A stretch of DNA of 23,721 nt, from NCBI GenBank assembly GCA_002067555.1, contig MVQQ01000157.1, forward strand, positions 1 through 23,721, in the 5' to 3' direction. Positions within the stretch are counted from its first letter, which is position 1. Every line of letters begins with the position of its first letter. Below the pieces are notes generated by a model. It ran no database searches. It saw nothing but the letters and a program-made list of their open reading frames with translations, and was not told where the DNA came from. Origin of the DNA: Syntrophorhabdus sp. PtaB.Bin184. Lineage in GTDB: Bacteria > Desulfobacterota > Syntrophorhabdia > Syntrophorhabdales > Syntrophorhabdaceae. The translations under genes were made by a program, and so were the position numbers. This document shows, piece after piece, positions 16,280 through 23,651 of the stretch.

Positions 16280-17514
16280 CAGTCCAAAAGATTCCTGTTG
16301 TCGCGAAGGTACTGCGCGCCAATGCGCGCCCTGACGACGCCGTTGAGTTCACTCTCCGGGATGAGCGACCAGAATCTCCGCTGCAGTTCTTCATCTTCCT
16401 CACTCTCCCGCCATGTCCCGTTCAACCGCTCGTCCATCTCCAGCATCACGTCCCGGATCTCCTCCGGCGTGTTCTCCTTGAGCTCTATGCCATGCCGCGC
16501 GTAGTCGGCGGAATCCATGAACCTCCCTGCCCCCGATGTTATGATCTCTCTGAAGGTCATGAAACGCTGCTCCCCGGCGAGCCAGTATTTCTTGAATATC
16601 GTCAGACTGTCCCGAACGTAGCTGTGGACATACTCGACGGGTGAGAAATTCACGTACACGATGGGCCTCCTGAACACCATGGGGATAGCGTCGAGGCCGG
16701 TACCGGTACTCAAAAAGAAACGACAGTGAGCACTCAGGAATACGTCAAGAAATTCCGATCTGCTTCCATTGGACGCGTAATCGATGATCTCGGGATTGTC
16801 CGTTCTCAGTTGCTGCCCGACAAGGGAACCCATGCGAAGAGCCCGGTAGCCTCTCTTCACTAATTCTTCCACCCCGGGAAGAAAGTTGTTTATCTCGGAA
16901 TTGCGGTAATCGTGGTAGCTCCAGTCATACTGGGGGTATTTCCGGCTCAGATAGACCGGATCCCTGGCGTGAAAACAGATGAAAGGCGTGCCCTCAGAGA
17001 CACCCATATTCTTCAGGGATTCACCACCGGAGACCGTTTCCTCCCGCGTGAATGTGAGATGGGGCGGTGTGTCCGCCATGAGCGCTCCCGTATCCCTGTC
17101 GAGGAACCCGCCCATCTGGAGTCGGTGCTCCGAACCTCCGGGAACGAGGAAGGTGAAGCGATAGAGGTATCTTATGAAGCCGTTGATGCATATTACTCTC
17201 TTCCACATGCGGTACAACTGCTCATTGCTCACGGGTTCGGAGTTGTAAAAAAGGTCGACGAACTTCCTGTCCGCGGGAAAAGTATCGCGCCGGCACAGGT
17301 ACACCTCGGTGTTGGCCGCATAGTGTCCGATCCTGTGGCTCAGCAATTGCCCGAAACGGACATGCACCCATCTGCTCATGAAGCGCAGGATAAGCACGAT
17401 CACCACACCCGGCACCAGCAGAAGGATGTGGAGTATCTTTCTCAGCAGGACCCTCCTGTCGCCCTTTCTGATCTGAAGGACCTGCGATGCGACAAAACTC
17501 CTCAATCTTCCCAT
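16279..17514 (-). CDS. TIGR04372-family-like putative glycosyltransferase
   Basis: A 411-residue protein with one N-terminal hydrophobic helix (about 28-45), placing it at the inner membrane. FICFHARDPVYL (178-189), a run of aromatic residues with YRNSEINN, then RMGS, and a late STGTGLDAIPMVFRRPIVYVNF segment match my memory of the TIGR04372 glycosyltransferase family, found in glycan loci that also carry LIC12162-type genes. The late glycine-rich segment looks like the donor-binding half of a GT-B fold. The ATG at 17514 is the first gene of the long operon, 98 bp from the divergent gene. The donor is unknown. Confidence 0.78.
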   Translation of the reverse strand: MGRLRSFVASQVLQIRKGDRRVLLRKILHILLLVPGVVIVLILRFMSRWVHVRFGQLLSHRIGHYAANTEVYLCRRDTFPADRKFVDLFYNSEPVSNEQLYRMWKRVICINGFIRYLYRFTFLVPGGSEHRLQMGGFLDRDTGALMADTPPHLTFTREETVSGGESLKNMGVSEGTPFICFHARDPVYLSRKYPQYDWSYHDYRNSEINNFLPGVEELVKRGYRALRMGSLVGQQLRTDNPEIIDYASNGSRSEFLDVFLSAHCRFFLSTGTGLDAIPMVFRRPIVYVNFSPVEYVHSYVRDSLTIFKKYWLAGEQRFMTFREIITSGAGRFMDSADYARHGIELKENTPEEIRDVMLEMDERLNGTWRESEEDEELQRRFWSLIPESELNGVVRARIGAQYLRDNRNLLD

Positions 17515-17611
17515 GAAGACGACCCGCCGAGAAGACTATTGCAAATTCCCGGAAATAGTATAATAATACGTCGTATCTGCAATCCCGAGTTCACCGCCAG
17601 GGTACACGATA
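17515..17611. promoter_or_regulatory. Divergent intergenic promoter region
   Basis: This 97-bp gap separates the leftward operon from the rightward membrane protein gene and is richer in A+T than its surroundings. On the plus strand TTGCAA (17539-17544) faces TATAAT (17559-17564, 14-bp spacing) or AATAAT (17562-17567, 17-bp spacing). On the minus strand TTGCAG (17582-17577) faces TATACT (17562-17557, 14-bp spacing). The two half-promoters overlap. ATTGCA (17538-17543) and TGCAAT (17578-17583) form an inverted repeat around them, which could be an operator. Spacings of 14 bp are shorter than the sigma-70 optimum, so exact boxes are uncertain. Confidence 0.4.
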
Positions 17612-18640
17612 ATGAAAACCAACGACAGAATGAAAAGCTATGCCGTAACCGTGCTCAAGCTCTGCTTTGCCGCTTTGATAATATATTACATGGTCGCGAC
17701 GGGCAAACTCGACCTTGCCCAGATCTCCCAGATCCTCCACAAGAAGACAATGATCTTCAAGATCGTTCTCGCTCTCCTCACGGTCGTCCTGCTCACCACC
17801 ACGCGGTGGTACTATCTGCTCCTCTGGCAGGGCATCACCACGACCTTCAAGGCCGTTCTGAGGATCAACTGCATAGGCATGTTCTTCAACAGCTTCATGC
17901 CCGGGGCGCTGGGTGGAGACCTCGTAAAGGCCTTCTACATCGCCAAGGACAACAGAAGCCGGAAGGTCGGCGCCGTCATGACGATCCTCATAGACCGGAT
18001 CATAGGTTTTCAGGCCATCATAATAGTGGCCTTTGTCGCCCTCTTCTTCAACCATAAGATCATGATGTCAAACCATCAGCTTCAAGTGCTTGCCTTTGCC
18101 ATAGCCTTCTACATCGCCTGTTCCTTCGTGGCGGCGGCCTGTGTCTTTTCAAAGAGGGTCAAGAATCTTTTCATCTCGATAGGGGTCAAGAAGCTTGTCT
18201 ACAGGCTTCCAAAAAAGGAGTTCCTTTTAAAAACATATGACGCCTTTCATGTCTATGCCCATCAGAAAACACGGTTATTGAAGGCCGTCGGCATAACCAT
18301 CCTCATCGACATCCTTAACATCTACATGTTCTACGTCATCGGCAGGGACATGGGCGAAAACGTGGTTTCCCTGACATCTTACCTTACGGCTATACCCATT
18401 GGTATCCTGATGCTGTCGCTTCCGGTTGCACCCGCGGGCATTGGCGTGGGCCAGGTGGCGTTCTACAACCTGTTTCTGTGGTTCGGCGCCCGCTCCGGAA
18501 GCATCGGTGCCACTATTGTGACCGTTTACCAGATGATTGCGATTTCGCTGAGCCTGAGTTTCGTATTCGTCTACCTGGGAAACCGTAAAGAGGTCAGAAA
18601 AGCCGTTATGGAATCCACGGGGGACGCGCTACCGGACTAA
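17612..18640 (+). CDS. UPF0104 / lysylphosphatidylglycerol-synthase-TM-like integral membrane protein
   Basis: A 342-residue membrane protein with about seven to eight hydrophobic helices and a positively charged C-terminal tail. FFNSFMPGALGGDLVKA at about 90-106 and the later PVAPAGIGVGQ are hallmarks of the PF03706 family (AglD/MprF flippase-like domain). Relatives in glycan loci may take part in lipid-linked sugar handling or translocation; biochemical roles are poorly known. It is the only rightward gene and is divergent from the 16-gene operon. The ATG at 17612 has only a weak AGGG about 10 bases upstream; the Met at residue 7 is an alternative start. Only 41 bp separate its end from the convergent acyltransferase gene, and I see no terminator hairpin there. 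Confidence 0.88.
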   Translation: MKTNDRMKSYAVTVLKLCFAALIIYYMVATGKLDLAQISQILHKKTMIFKIVLALLTVVLLTTTRWYYLLLWQGITTTFKAVLRINCIGMFFNSFMPGALGGDLVKAFYIAKDNRSRKVGAVMTILIDRIIGFQAIIIVAFVALFFNHKIMMSNHQLQVLAFAIAFYIACSFVAAACVFSKRVKNLFISIGVKKLVYRLPKKEFLLKTYDAFHVYAHQKTRLLKAVGITILIDILNIYMFYVIGRDMGENVVSLTSYLTAIPIGILMLSLPVAPAGIGVGQVAFYNLFLWFGARSGSIGATIVTVYQMIAISLSLSFVFVYLGNRKEVRKAVMESTGDALPD

Positions 18641-18681
18641 ACTGTGTTCGGGTGAGCCTTCTTCAACAACGACGCGGTTGG

Positions 18682-19878
18682 TCAGCTTTCATCGCTCGAC
18701 GCCGTATTCAGGATTCTCGTCACCTGGCCGTCCGACGGCTTCGCCTTGCGAACCCTGTTATGATTCCTGTTTACCCAATTGGTGATCGGACGCATGACGA
18801 GTACAAGAAGCAACACTGCGAAGGCGATGATAATCGTCAGGTGATAGGCGATCCTTTCCGTTGCCGTATCTATCCATGACAACTGCGTGCAACTCAACAG
18901 CTTGGTCGAGATCTCCAGTCCAAATATGTGTATGACGTATATCGGATACGCCAGTTCTCCAATCGCACGGTCCCATTTTATGTCCTTAGTTGCGACAAAC
19001 ATGAAAGGGATGAAGGAACCCAAGACAACTATGAACACGGGCTCAAGAAAGGTCCACGTTATGAGCATACCATCCTTACAGGCAGAGATCGACGGATAGT
19101 AATAAGCATAAACGCCCGTCAGCAGAATGGAGAAGGGAATTGCCAGGAAACTGTACGGAAACTCTTCAAGATGCGGCCTCAAGCTCTTGTAGAGCAAGTA
19201 CGACAGATATCCGAACAAGAAGAGGAACAGGTTTGCACTGAACAGGTATCTCGAATCGGGCAAGACGGGGAGCCCCATGAAAAGAGGAACATAGAACAAA
19301 GCAAGAGAAAAAAGGATAAGGATCGCCATATTTCGCCTTCGCAGTTTCATAATGAACGGCGCTATCAGGTAAAACGTCGCCTGTGTGGCCATGGCCCACG
19401 CCGGACCCACGAGGACGAAGAAACGCAAGGCCAGGTCTGAAGCAGAGGCGCACTTGTAATAGATCAGCGACCCCTGACTGGTATTGACCGTAAACAAATA
19501 CATAAAATCTATGCCGAAAAACGAAACATTTGACAGTAGCACCGGCGGAATCAACCACCACGACCTTGGGTTCTTGAACAACTCCGCCCAGTAAGCAAAC
19601 GTATGCAACTGGCCAAGCATCACCACCAAGAACACTACGGTGAGGATCAAAGTAACCCAATAAACAGGGTAAAGCCTTAGCGCCCTCGCCTTGTAGAAAG
19701 CCAGGATGCTGTCTTTGTACCTGGTTTCCAATACGAGGGCCATATAGAATCCAGACATAAGAAAGAAGACGCGCACGGCGAACATCGCCCCGTACAGTCC
19801 AACGGACAAGGAAGGCTCGAACATGTTTATGTGGGCGAGAGCAACCAATACGGCAAGGAAGACCCTTAGCGTTCCCAC
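18682..19878 (-). CDS. Acyltransferase-3 family integral membrane O-acyltransferase
   Basis: A 398-residue protein with about ten hydrophobic helices. LRVFLAVLVALAH with H16, FFLMSGFYM (38-46) and RALRLYPVYW (65-74) are the standard N-terminal motifs of PF01757. These enzymes O-acetylate or otherwise acylate surface sugars at the inner membrane. The GTG at 19878 is preceded by GGAGC at about nine bases and begins immediately before the first conserved helix. It lies 130 bp downstream of the UDP-glucuronate decarboxylase gene, with paired inverted repeats in between. Base composition is clearly more A+T-rich than the 16-gene operon. Confidence 0.9.
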   Translation of the reverse strand: MGTLRVFLAVLVALAHINMFEPSLSVGLYGAMFAVRVFFLMSGFYMALVLETRYKDSILAFYKARALRLYPVYWVTLILTVVFLVVMLGQLHTFAYWAELFKNPRSWWLIPPVLLSNVSFFGIDFMYLFTVNTSQGSLIYYKCASASDLALRFFVLVGPAWAMATQATFYLIAPFIMKLRRRNMAILILFSLALFYVPLFMGLPVLPDSRYLFSANLFLFLFGYLSYLLYKSLRPHLEEFPYSFLAIPFSILLTGVYAYYYPSISACKDGMLITWTFLEPVFIVVLGSFIPFMFVATKDIKWDRAIGELAYPIYVIHIFGLEISTKLLSCTQLSWIDTATERIAYHLTIIIAFAVLLLVLVMRPITNWVNRNHNRVRKAKPSDGQVTRILNTASSDES

Positions 19879-19930
19879 ACCAAGCTCCGATCTGACAATC
19901 GTCCGTACATCCTGTAAACCCTTAACTTCA

Positions 19931-19964
19931 TGGAACCTATAAGAGTTCCAATGTCACGAACTCT
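19931..19964 (-). promoter_or_regulatory. Two mutually exclusive inverted repeats upstream of the acyltransferase gene
   Basis: In the 130-bp gap 19879-20008, TGGAAC (19931-19936) pairs with GTTCCA (19945-19950). AGAGTTC (19942-19948) pairs with GAACTCT (19958-19964). The middle GTTC is shared, so the leftward transcript can form one hairpin or the other but not both. No T-run follows either stem, so neither is a plain intrinsic terminator. It may be a protein-binding site, a transcript leader structure or chance. Confidence 0.35.
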
Positions 19965-20008
19965 CAGCCGTTCACCATTGAAGCCAACGTCAGATATTCA
20001 CACCAGTA

Positions 20009-21055
20009 TCAAAGTCCGGTTGGGGTGTTTATGAACAATTCTCCCTTGCGCCGTTCCATTTCCATAAAGTGCAGAGTTGTCGCCTTGAGCCCCTCTTTCA
20101 AAGTCGTGGAAGGCTGCCACTTCAGTGTCTTCATGGCCAGTGCAATGTCGGGGCAACGGCGTCTTGGATCATCCTCCGGAAGTTCCCCATGTACGATTCG
20201 CGATGACGAGCCCGTAACCTCTATGATCGTTCTGGCCAGATCCAGAACGGAAGTCTCTATCGGATTACCCAGATTGACCGGTCCGGGGAAACCGGACAGG
20301 GCGGGCCTGGTATAGTCTTCCCGGATCTCGAACTCCTCAGTCTCGTAGTCCATCATTCTGATGATTCCCTCGATCATATCATCGATAAAAGTGAAAGATC
20401 TCGTCTGGTTCCCACTGCCATAGATTGTGATAGGCTCCCCGGACAATGCCTGTGCGACAAAATTGATCACCACCCGGCCATCATTTGGACGCATTCGTGG
20501 TCCATAGGTGTTGAAGATACGCGCAACTTTTATATCGACGCTGTTCTGGCGCATATAATCGAAGAAAAGAGTCTCAGCGACGCGCTTACCTTCGTCGTAA
20601 CAGCTTCTTCTGCCAACAGGGTTGACATGGCCCCAGTACAGCTCGTTCTGCGGATGTATCTCCGGGTCTCCGTAAACTTCACTTGTCGACGCCTGAAAAA
20701 TACGCGCACGGACACGTTTCGCGAGTCCCAGCATGTTCAGAGCTCCAAGGACGTTCACTTTGGTCGTCTTCACAGGATTGTACTGGTAATGGATCGGACT
20801 GGCGGGACAAGCAAGATTGAATATCCAGTCCACTTCCAAGAGGATGGGCCGTGTTATATCGTGCCGAATGAACTCGAAACGATCCTGTTGTAACAGGTGT
20901 GATACGTTCCCTTTCGTGCCGGTGAAAAGGTTGTCAAGGCATATAACTTCGTGGCCGTCAGCGAGCAGTCTTTCACACAAATGAGACCCAATAAAACCCG
21001 CACCTCCGGTGACAAGCACTCGTTTCTGTTCAGTGTAAGTGTGATAACTGTACAT
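20009..21055 (-). CDS. UDP-glucuronic acid decarboxylase (UDP-xylose synthase)
   Basis: A 348-residue extended SDR. TGGAGFIGSH at 16-25 binds NAD. LACPASPIHYQ (81-91), QASTSEVYGDP (121-131) and SCYDEGKR (151-158, with Y153 and K157) are nearly invariant features of UDP-glucuronate decarboxylases, and NTYGPRM with QTRSF follows. It should convert UDP-GlcA to UDP-xylose with release of CO2 through a 4-keto intermediate, in the cytosol. ASPIHYQ distinguishes the family from UDP-glucose 4-epimerases and dTDP-glucose dehydratases. The ATG at 21055 has AGGAG about five bases upstream. No UDP-glucose dehydrogenase is in the window, so UDP-GlcA must come from elsewhere. Confidence 0.95.
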   Translation of the reverse strand: MYSYHTYTEQKRVLVTGGAGFIGSHLCERLLADGHEVICLDNLFTGTKGNVSHLLQQDRFEFIRHDITRPILLEVDWIFNLACPASPIHYQYNPVKTTKVNVLGALNMLGLAKRVRARIFQASTSEVYGDPEIHPQNELYWGHVNPVGRRSCYDEGKRVAETLFFDYMRQNSVDIKVARIFNTYGPRMRPNDGRVVINFVAQALSGEPITIYGSGNQTRSFTFIDDMIEGIIRMMDYETEEFEIREDYTRPALSGFPGPVNLGNPIETSVLDLARTIIEVTGSSSRIVHGELPEDDPRRRCPDIALAMKTLKWQPSTTLKEGLKATTLHFMEMERRKGELFINTPTGL

Positions 21056-21149
21056 TCGCTCTCCTGGTATGTAGATCGCGATAAGCGCGCGTTGCTAATG
21101 GCTCACGAAACGTGGCGGTCTCAATCCTCACGAAGAGTTGGTATTCTTG

Positions 21150-21734
21150 TCAGCAATTGCGCCGCTTCGGATCTTTGATGTGAATTGGCTCTGCCTGTTG
21201 TATTCGATGGAGGTAGGCAAAGACAGCAATCATCGTAAAAGTGTCCGATATCTCTGAACTTGATATCATCCTGAAGCACTCCTCGAGGTCCAACCATCTG
21301 CATCCCACAACCTCTCCTTCGTTCAGATAGTCCTTATCGGTTACCTCGAAATTCGATGAAAGGAATATGTGTGTCGGATTGAACAGGTTATCCAGACTTG
21401 GGTTATACGAGACGAGATGGTTTAATCGTGAACAGAGGACCCCGGTCTCTTCAAAACACTCCCTTATCGCGGCGTCCTCCGGCATTTCATTCTCCTCTAC
21501 TTTTCCTCCTGGAATCTCCAGTGAATAATCGTTCAACAGCAATCGGTATTGCTTCGTCAACAGGACCCTGTTCCCATTCAGCACCAGTAAACCGGCGCGG
21601 ACACCGTAGTCCGTTACGTAGTAATCCCTGGTGGTGTCCTTGAGATCAACCTGCATATGGTAAAGACTCTGATACCTGTTCTCTATTATGGTCTCGATCA
21701 ATCTGGCGTGTTTCAGATCACTAGCATCTCTCAT
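21150..21734 (-). CDS. Nudix hydrolase (ADP-ribose/nucleotide-sugar pyrophosphatase type)
   Basis: A 194-residue protein with a complete Nudix box at residues 77-99: GKVEENE, then REC and FEETGV, matching Gx5Ex7REUxEExGU. KQYR at 61-64 followed by LEIPGGK resembles ADP-ribose pyrophosphatases and related nucleotide-sugar hydrolases. It should cleave a nucleoside diphosphate linked to another moiety. Its ATG overlaps the stop of the family 2 glycosyltransferase in ATGA, so the two are translationally coupled; it may adjust levels of that enzyme's donor, which is inference. 94 bp separate it from the UDP-glucuronate decarboxylase gene. Confidence 0.92.
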   Translation of the reverse strand: MRDASDLKHARLIETIIENRYQSLYHMQVDLKDTTRDYYVTDYGVRAGLLVLNGNRVLLTKQYRLLLNDYSLEIPGGKVEENEMPEDAAIRECFEETGVLCSRLNHLVSYNPSLDNLFNPTHIFLSSNFEVTDKDYLNEGEVVGCRWLDLEECFRMISSSEISDTFTMIAVFAYLHRIQQAEPIHIKDPKRRNC

Positions 21735-22579
21735 AACGAACCATCCTTCGGGAAACCTTCCAGTTGCACGGCTTTCGATCCTCTTCTTTTCTGGTCATAG
21801 AGATACATCCTTGTCCTTCTCAGGATTATTTCCAAAACAGCATGTATCACGGACAACAGATGACGTATGCTCAAAGCCGTAGTGCCCTTCCCCTTTCTGT
21901 CTATCCCTCCCCACATCGGTACTTGAGCGTATGTGACGCTTTCCTCGTCCAGAATCCTCGTCAGAGTATCGACCTGAAACCCAAAGCCATAGGAGACTGG
22001 CGACCACCGCATCACAAGGTCCCTTCGATATACAGCAAGTCCATTGTAATATCCGATCCTGTAACCGCTTATTAGATCCATGAAGCATGTGAAAACCCTG
22101 GACAACATCCTCCTGTAGAGACTCTTGCCCACAATATCCTTCTGCCTGTGAACGGGGATCAGGATATCCGCTTTCCCTATGTGTTTGTAGAGATTGGACA
22201 TGGAATCGACAGGTTCCGGGTTATCTCCACAACAAAGCCTGTAATACCTGCCCTTTCCCAGGAAAGCGCCTTCCACGAAGTTACAGGCAAGTCCTCGATT
22301 TCGTTGATTTGCAACCAACTTGACGGGATGATCCGGATTGTCTCTGATGTAGTCCTCAATGACCCTGACCGAACCATCCATCGACACGTCGTCAATCACG
22401 ATGATCTCAAAACTGCGCTCAGCATCCTGAAGAGCACTGATAACGTTCTTAATCGAATCTATTATGTAATCTTCCTCATTATAGCAGGTAATTACCACTG
22501 TTATATCCACACCGGTGTCATCATGGTTATCCATATCTCGGCAACAAGCCCCCTCTGTACAATCGTTAGTCAAACTCAC
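21731..22579 (-). CDS. Family 2 glycosyltransferase
   Basis: A 282-residue GT-A protein. ITVVITCYNEEDYI at about 26-39 and VIDDVSMDGS (61-70) are the N-terminal nucleotide-binding motifs of GT2. CCGDN at 116-120 takes the place of the usual DxD/GDD metal site. No multi-helix membrane domain is seen. It probably forms a glycosidic or polyprenyl-phosphate sugar linkage at the inner membrane. The start is uncertain: GTG 22579 overlaps the upstream gene by 14 bases and has AAGGGA too close; a TTG at 22573 has that site better spaced; ATG 22534 (residue 16) is also possible. Conserved sequence begins near residue 23, so all three give the full domain. Confidence 0.88.
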   Translation of the reverse strand: MSLTNDCTEGACCRDMDNHDDTGVDITVVITCYNEEDYIIDSIKNVISALQDAERSFEIIVIDDVSMDGSVRVIEDYIRDNPDHPVKLVANQRNRGLACNFVEGAFLGKGRYYRLCCGDNPEPVDSMSNLYKHIGKADILIPVHRQKDIVGKSLYRRMLSRVFTCFMDLISGYRIGYYNGLAVYRRDLVMRWSPVSYGFGFQVDTLTRILDEESVTYAQVPMWGGIDRKGKGTTALSIRHLLSVIHAVLEIILRRTRMYLYDQKRRGSKAVQLEGFPKDGSL

Positions 22580-23084
22580 TTCCCTTGGCTGTAAGACACT
22601 TCTTGATCATAATGCTTGTCCTGCACATGAACAAAATCAGCTTCGAGCCAATTGAGTAGAAGTCATTGGCAATGCGGATCTTCCCACTCTTCAGCAAACG
22701 CTCCAGTCTTTTCTCGAAAAGCATTCGCGCGTTGAACTCGTTCGCCAACCCTTCATAGTCAATTCCTCCCTCATGGTTAAGAGCAATGTTTATAATCCTG
22801 ATCCTGAGCGATATCCCCAGCCCGATGATTCCGAAGTAGCAGTACGCAAAACCTATATATATGACCACATCAACGAAGGTCACGCATAGTTTCTCAATGT
22901 TATCAAACCCCTTTGGCCAATAACCCAATTCCATCATAACAAGGGCGATGAAACCAGTAAAAAGGCCCAGCAAGATCGACCTGCCAAGTCGCTTCCCCCT
23001 ATCGTACCTGTAGGACGTGACCTGTACCAGTATGTCCACCAACACTGCTACGATAGGCAAGAACAGATTACCATACGTTACCAC
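22566..23084 (-). CDS. Small three-helix membrane protein with cytoplasmic winged-helix-like tail (first paralogue)
   Basis: A 172-residue protein with hydrophobic segments at about 6-24, 36-53 and 66-93. A charged tail from about 95 to 172 looks helical and could be a small winged helix (LFEKRLERLLKSGKI at 122-136, then DFYSIG). I do not recognise a named family. The tail lines up with that of the next membrane gene: GG (106-107), an EKRLERLL-like helix and a Tyr-Ser/Thr turn fall in register, and the three-helix front matches too. The GTG start has AGGAG about ten bases upstream. It precedes the family 2 glycosyltransferase with overlap, suggesting a joint function, for example as a membrane anchor or regulator; this is inference. 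Confidence 0.75.
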   Translation of the reverse strand: MVTYGNLFLPIVAVLVDILVQVTSYRYDRGKRLGRSILLGLFTGFIALVMMELGYWPKGFDNIEKLCVTFVDVVIYIGFAYCYFGIIGLGISLRIRIINIALNHEGGIDYEGLANEFNARMLFEKRLERLLKSGKIRIANDFYSIGSKLILFMCRTSIMIKKCLTAKGSEFD

Positions 23085-23123
23085 TTGGCACTCTCCTCAA
23101 CGCTGCCTTCGAAGAATCTCTCA

Positions 23124-23651
23124 TCACCCTAACTCGTCCTTGACACCCATCACACGTCTGTAGACGACCACGATCCTTGCCGCCATGTAACCCTTTCGGG
23201 TGACGGTATACCTCCCTGCAGACTCCAAAAGCATCCTGTCAGTCAACAGGGCCCTCACTCTTGCCTCCAGAAACCTATCGAAATCGAGTCTCCCATACAG
23301 GTCATCCTTTCTGACCCGACCCCCCGGGCTTTCACTGATGATCCTTACGATTGTCAACGAAGGGCTGTCAGCTTCTATGGCCGAGTAAGCAAGGGTATAC
23401 GTTAATGACATCGCAAAATAGAAAAAAGCTGTATAAATGCCTTCCAGCACGGATATATCTGCTATACAACCTGAGCCACATTCCTCAACGGTATTCAGGA
23501 GTACCATTAATATTGCCCAGAGAACGAAAAGCGAGACGAATATCTTCAGTAGACCACCCATCTGGTTCTTCGGCAAACGTATCCTCCACCACAGCACGTG
23601 TACACCTAAGGCAACCGCGATCATCAGCAGGCCATGAACGAGTATCTTCAT
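23124..23651 (-). CDS. Small three-helix membrane protein with winged-helix-like tail (second paralogue)
   Basis: A 175-residue protein with hydrophobic segments at about 2-21, 34-53 and 69-91 and a cytoplasmic tail from about 97. The tail runs SLTIVRIIS, GG at 110-111, RFLEARVRALL (126-136), then GRYTVTRKG, the order of a winged-helix domain ending in a wing. It is a diverged paralogue of the following gene, 39 bp away. I chose the ATG at 23651, with AGGGG ten bases upstream, over a GTG at 23660 whose ribosome site would be too close. No named family is recognised. The 70 bases to the window edge (23652-23721) contain no gene I can support, perhaps the last codons of an upstream one. Confidence 0.75.
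   Translation of the reverse strand: MKILVHGLLMIAVALGVHVLWWRIRLPKNQMGGLLKIFVSLFVLWAILMVLLNTVEECGSGCIADISVLEGIYTAFFYFAMSLTYTLAYSAIEADSPSLTIVRIISESPGGRVRKDDLYGRLDFDRFLEARVRALLTDRMLLESAGRYTVTRKGYMAARIVVVYRRVMGVKDELG

Noticed and set aside
18641..18681. Bidirectional terminator between the convergent genes
   Set aside because: The 41 bp show no convincing stem followed by a T-run in either direction.
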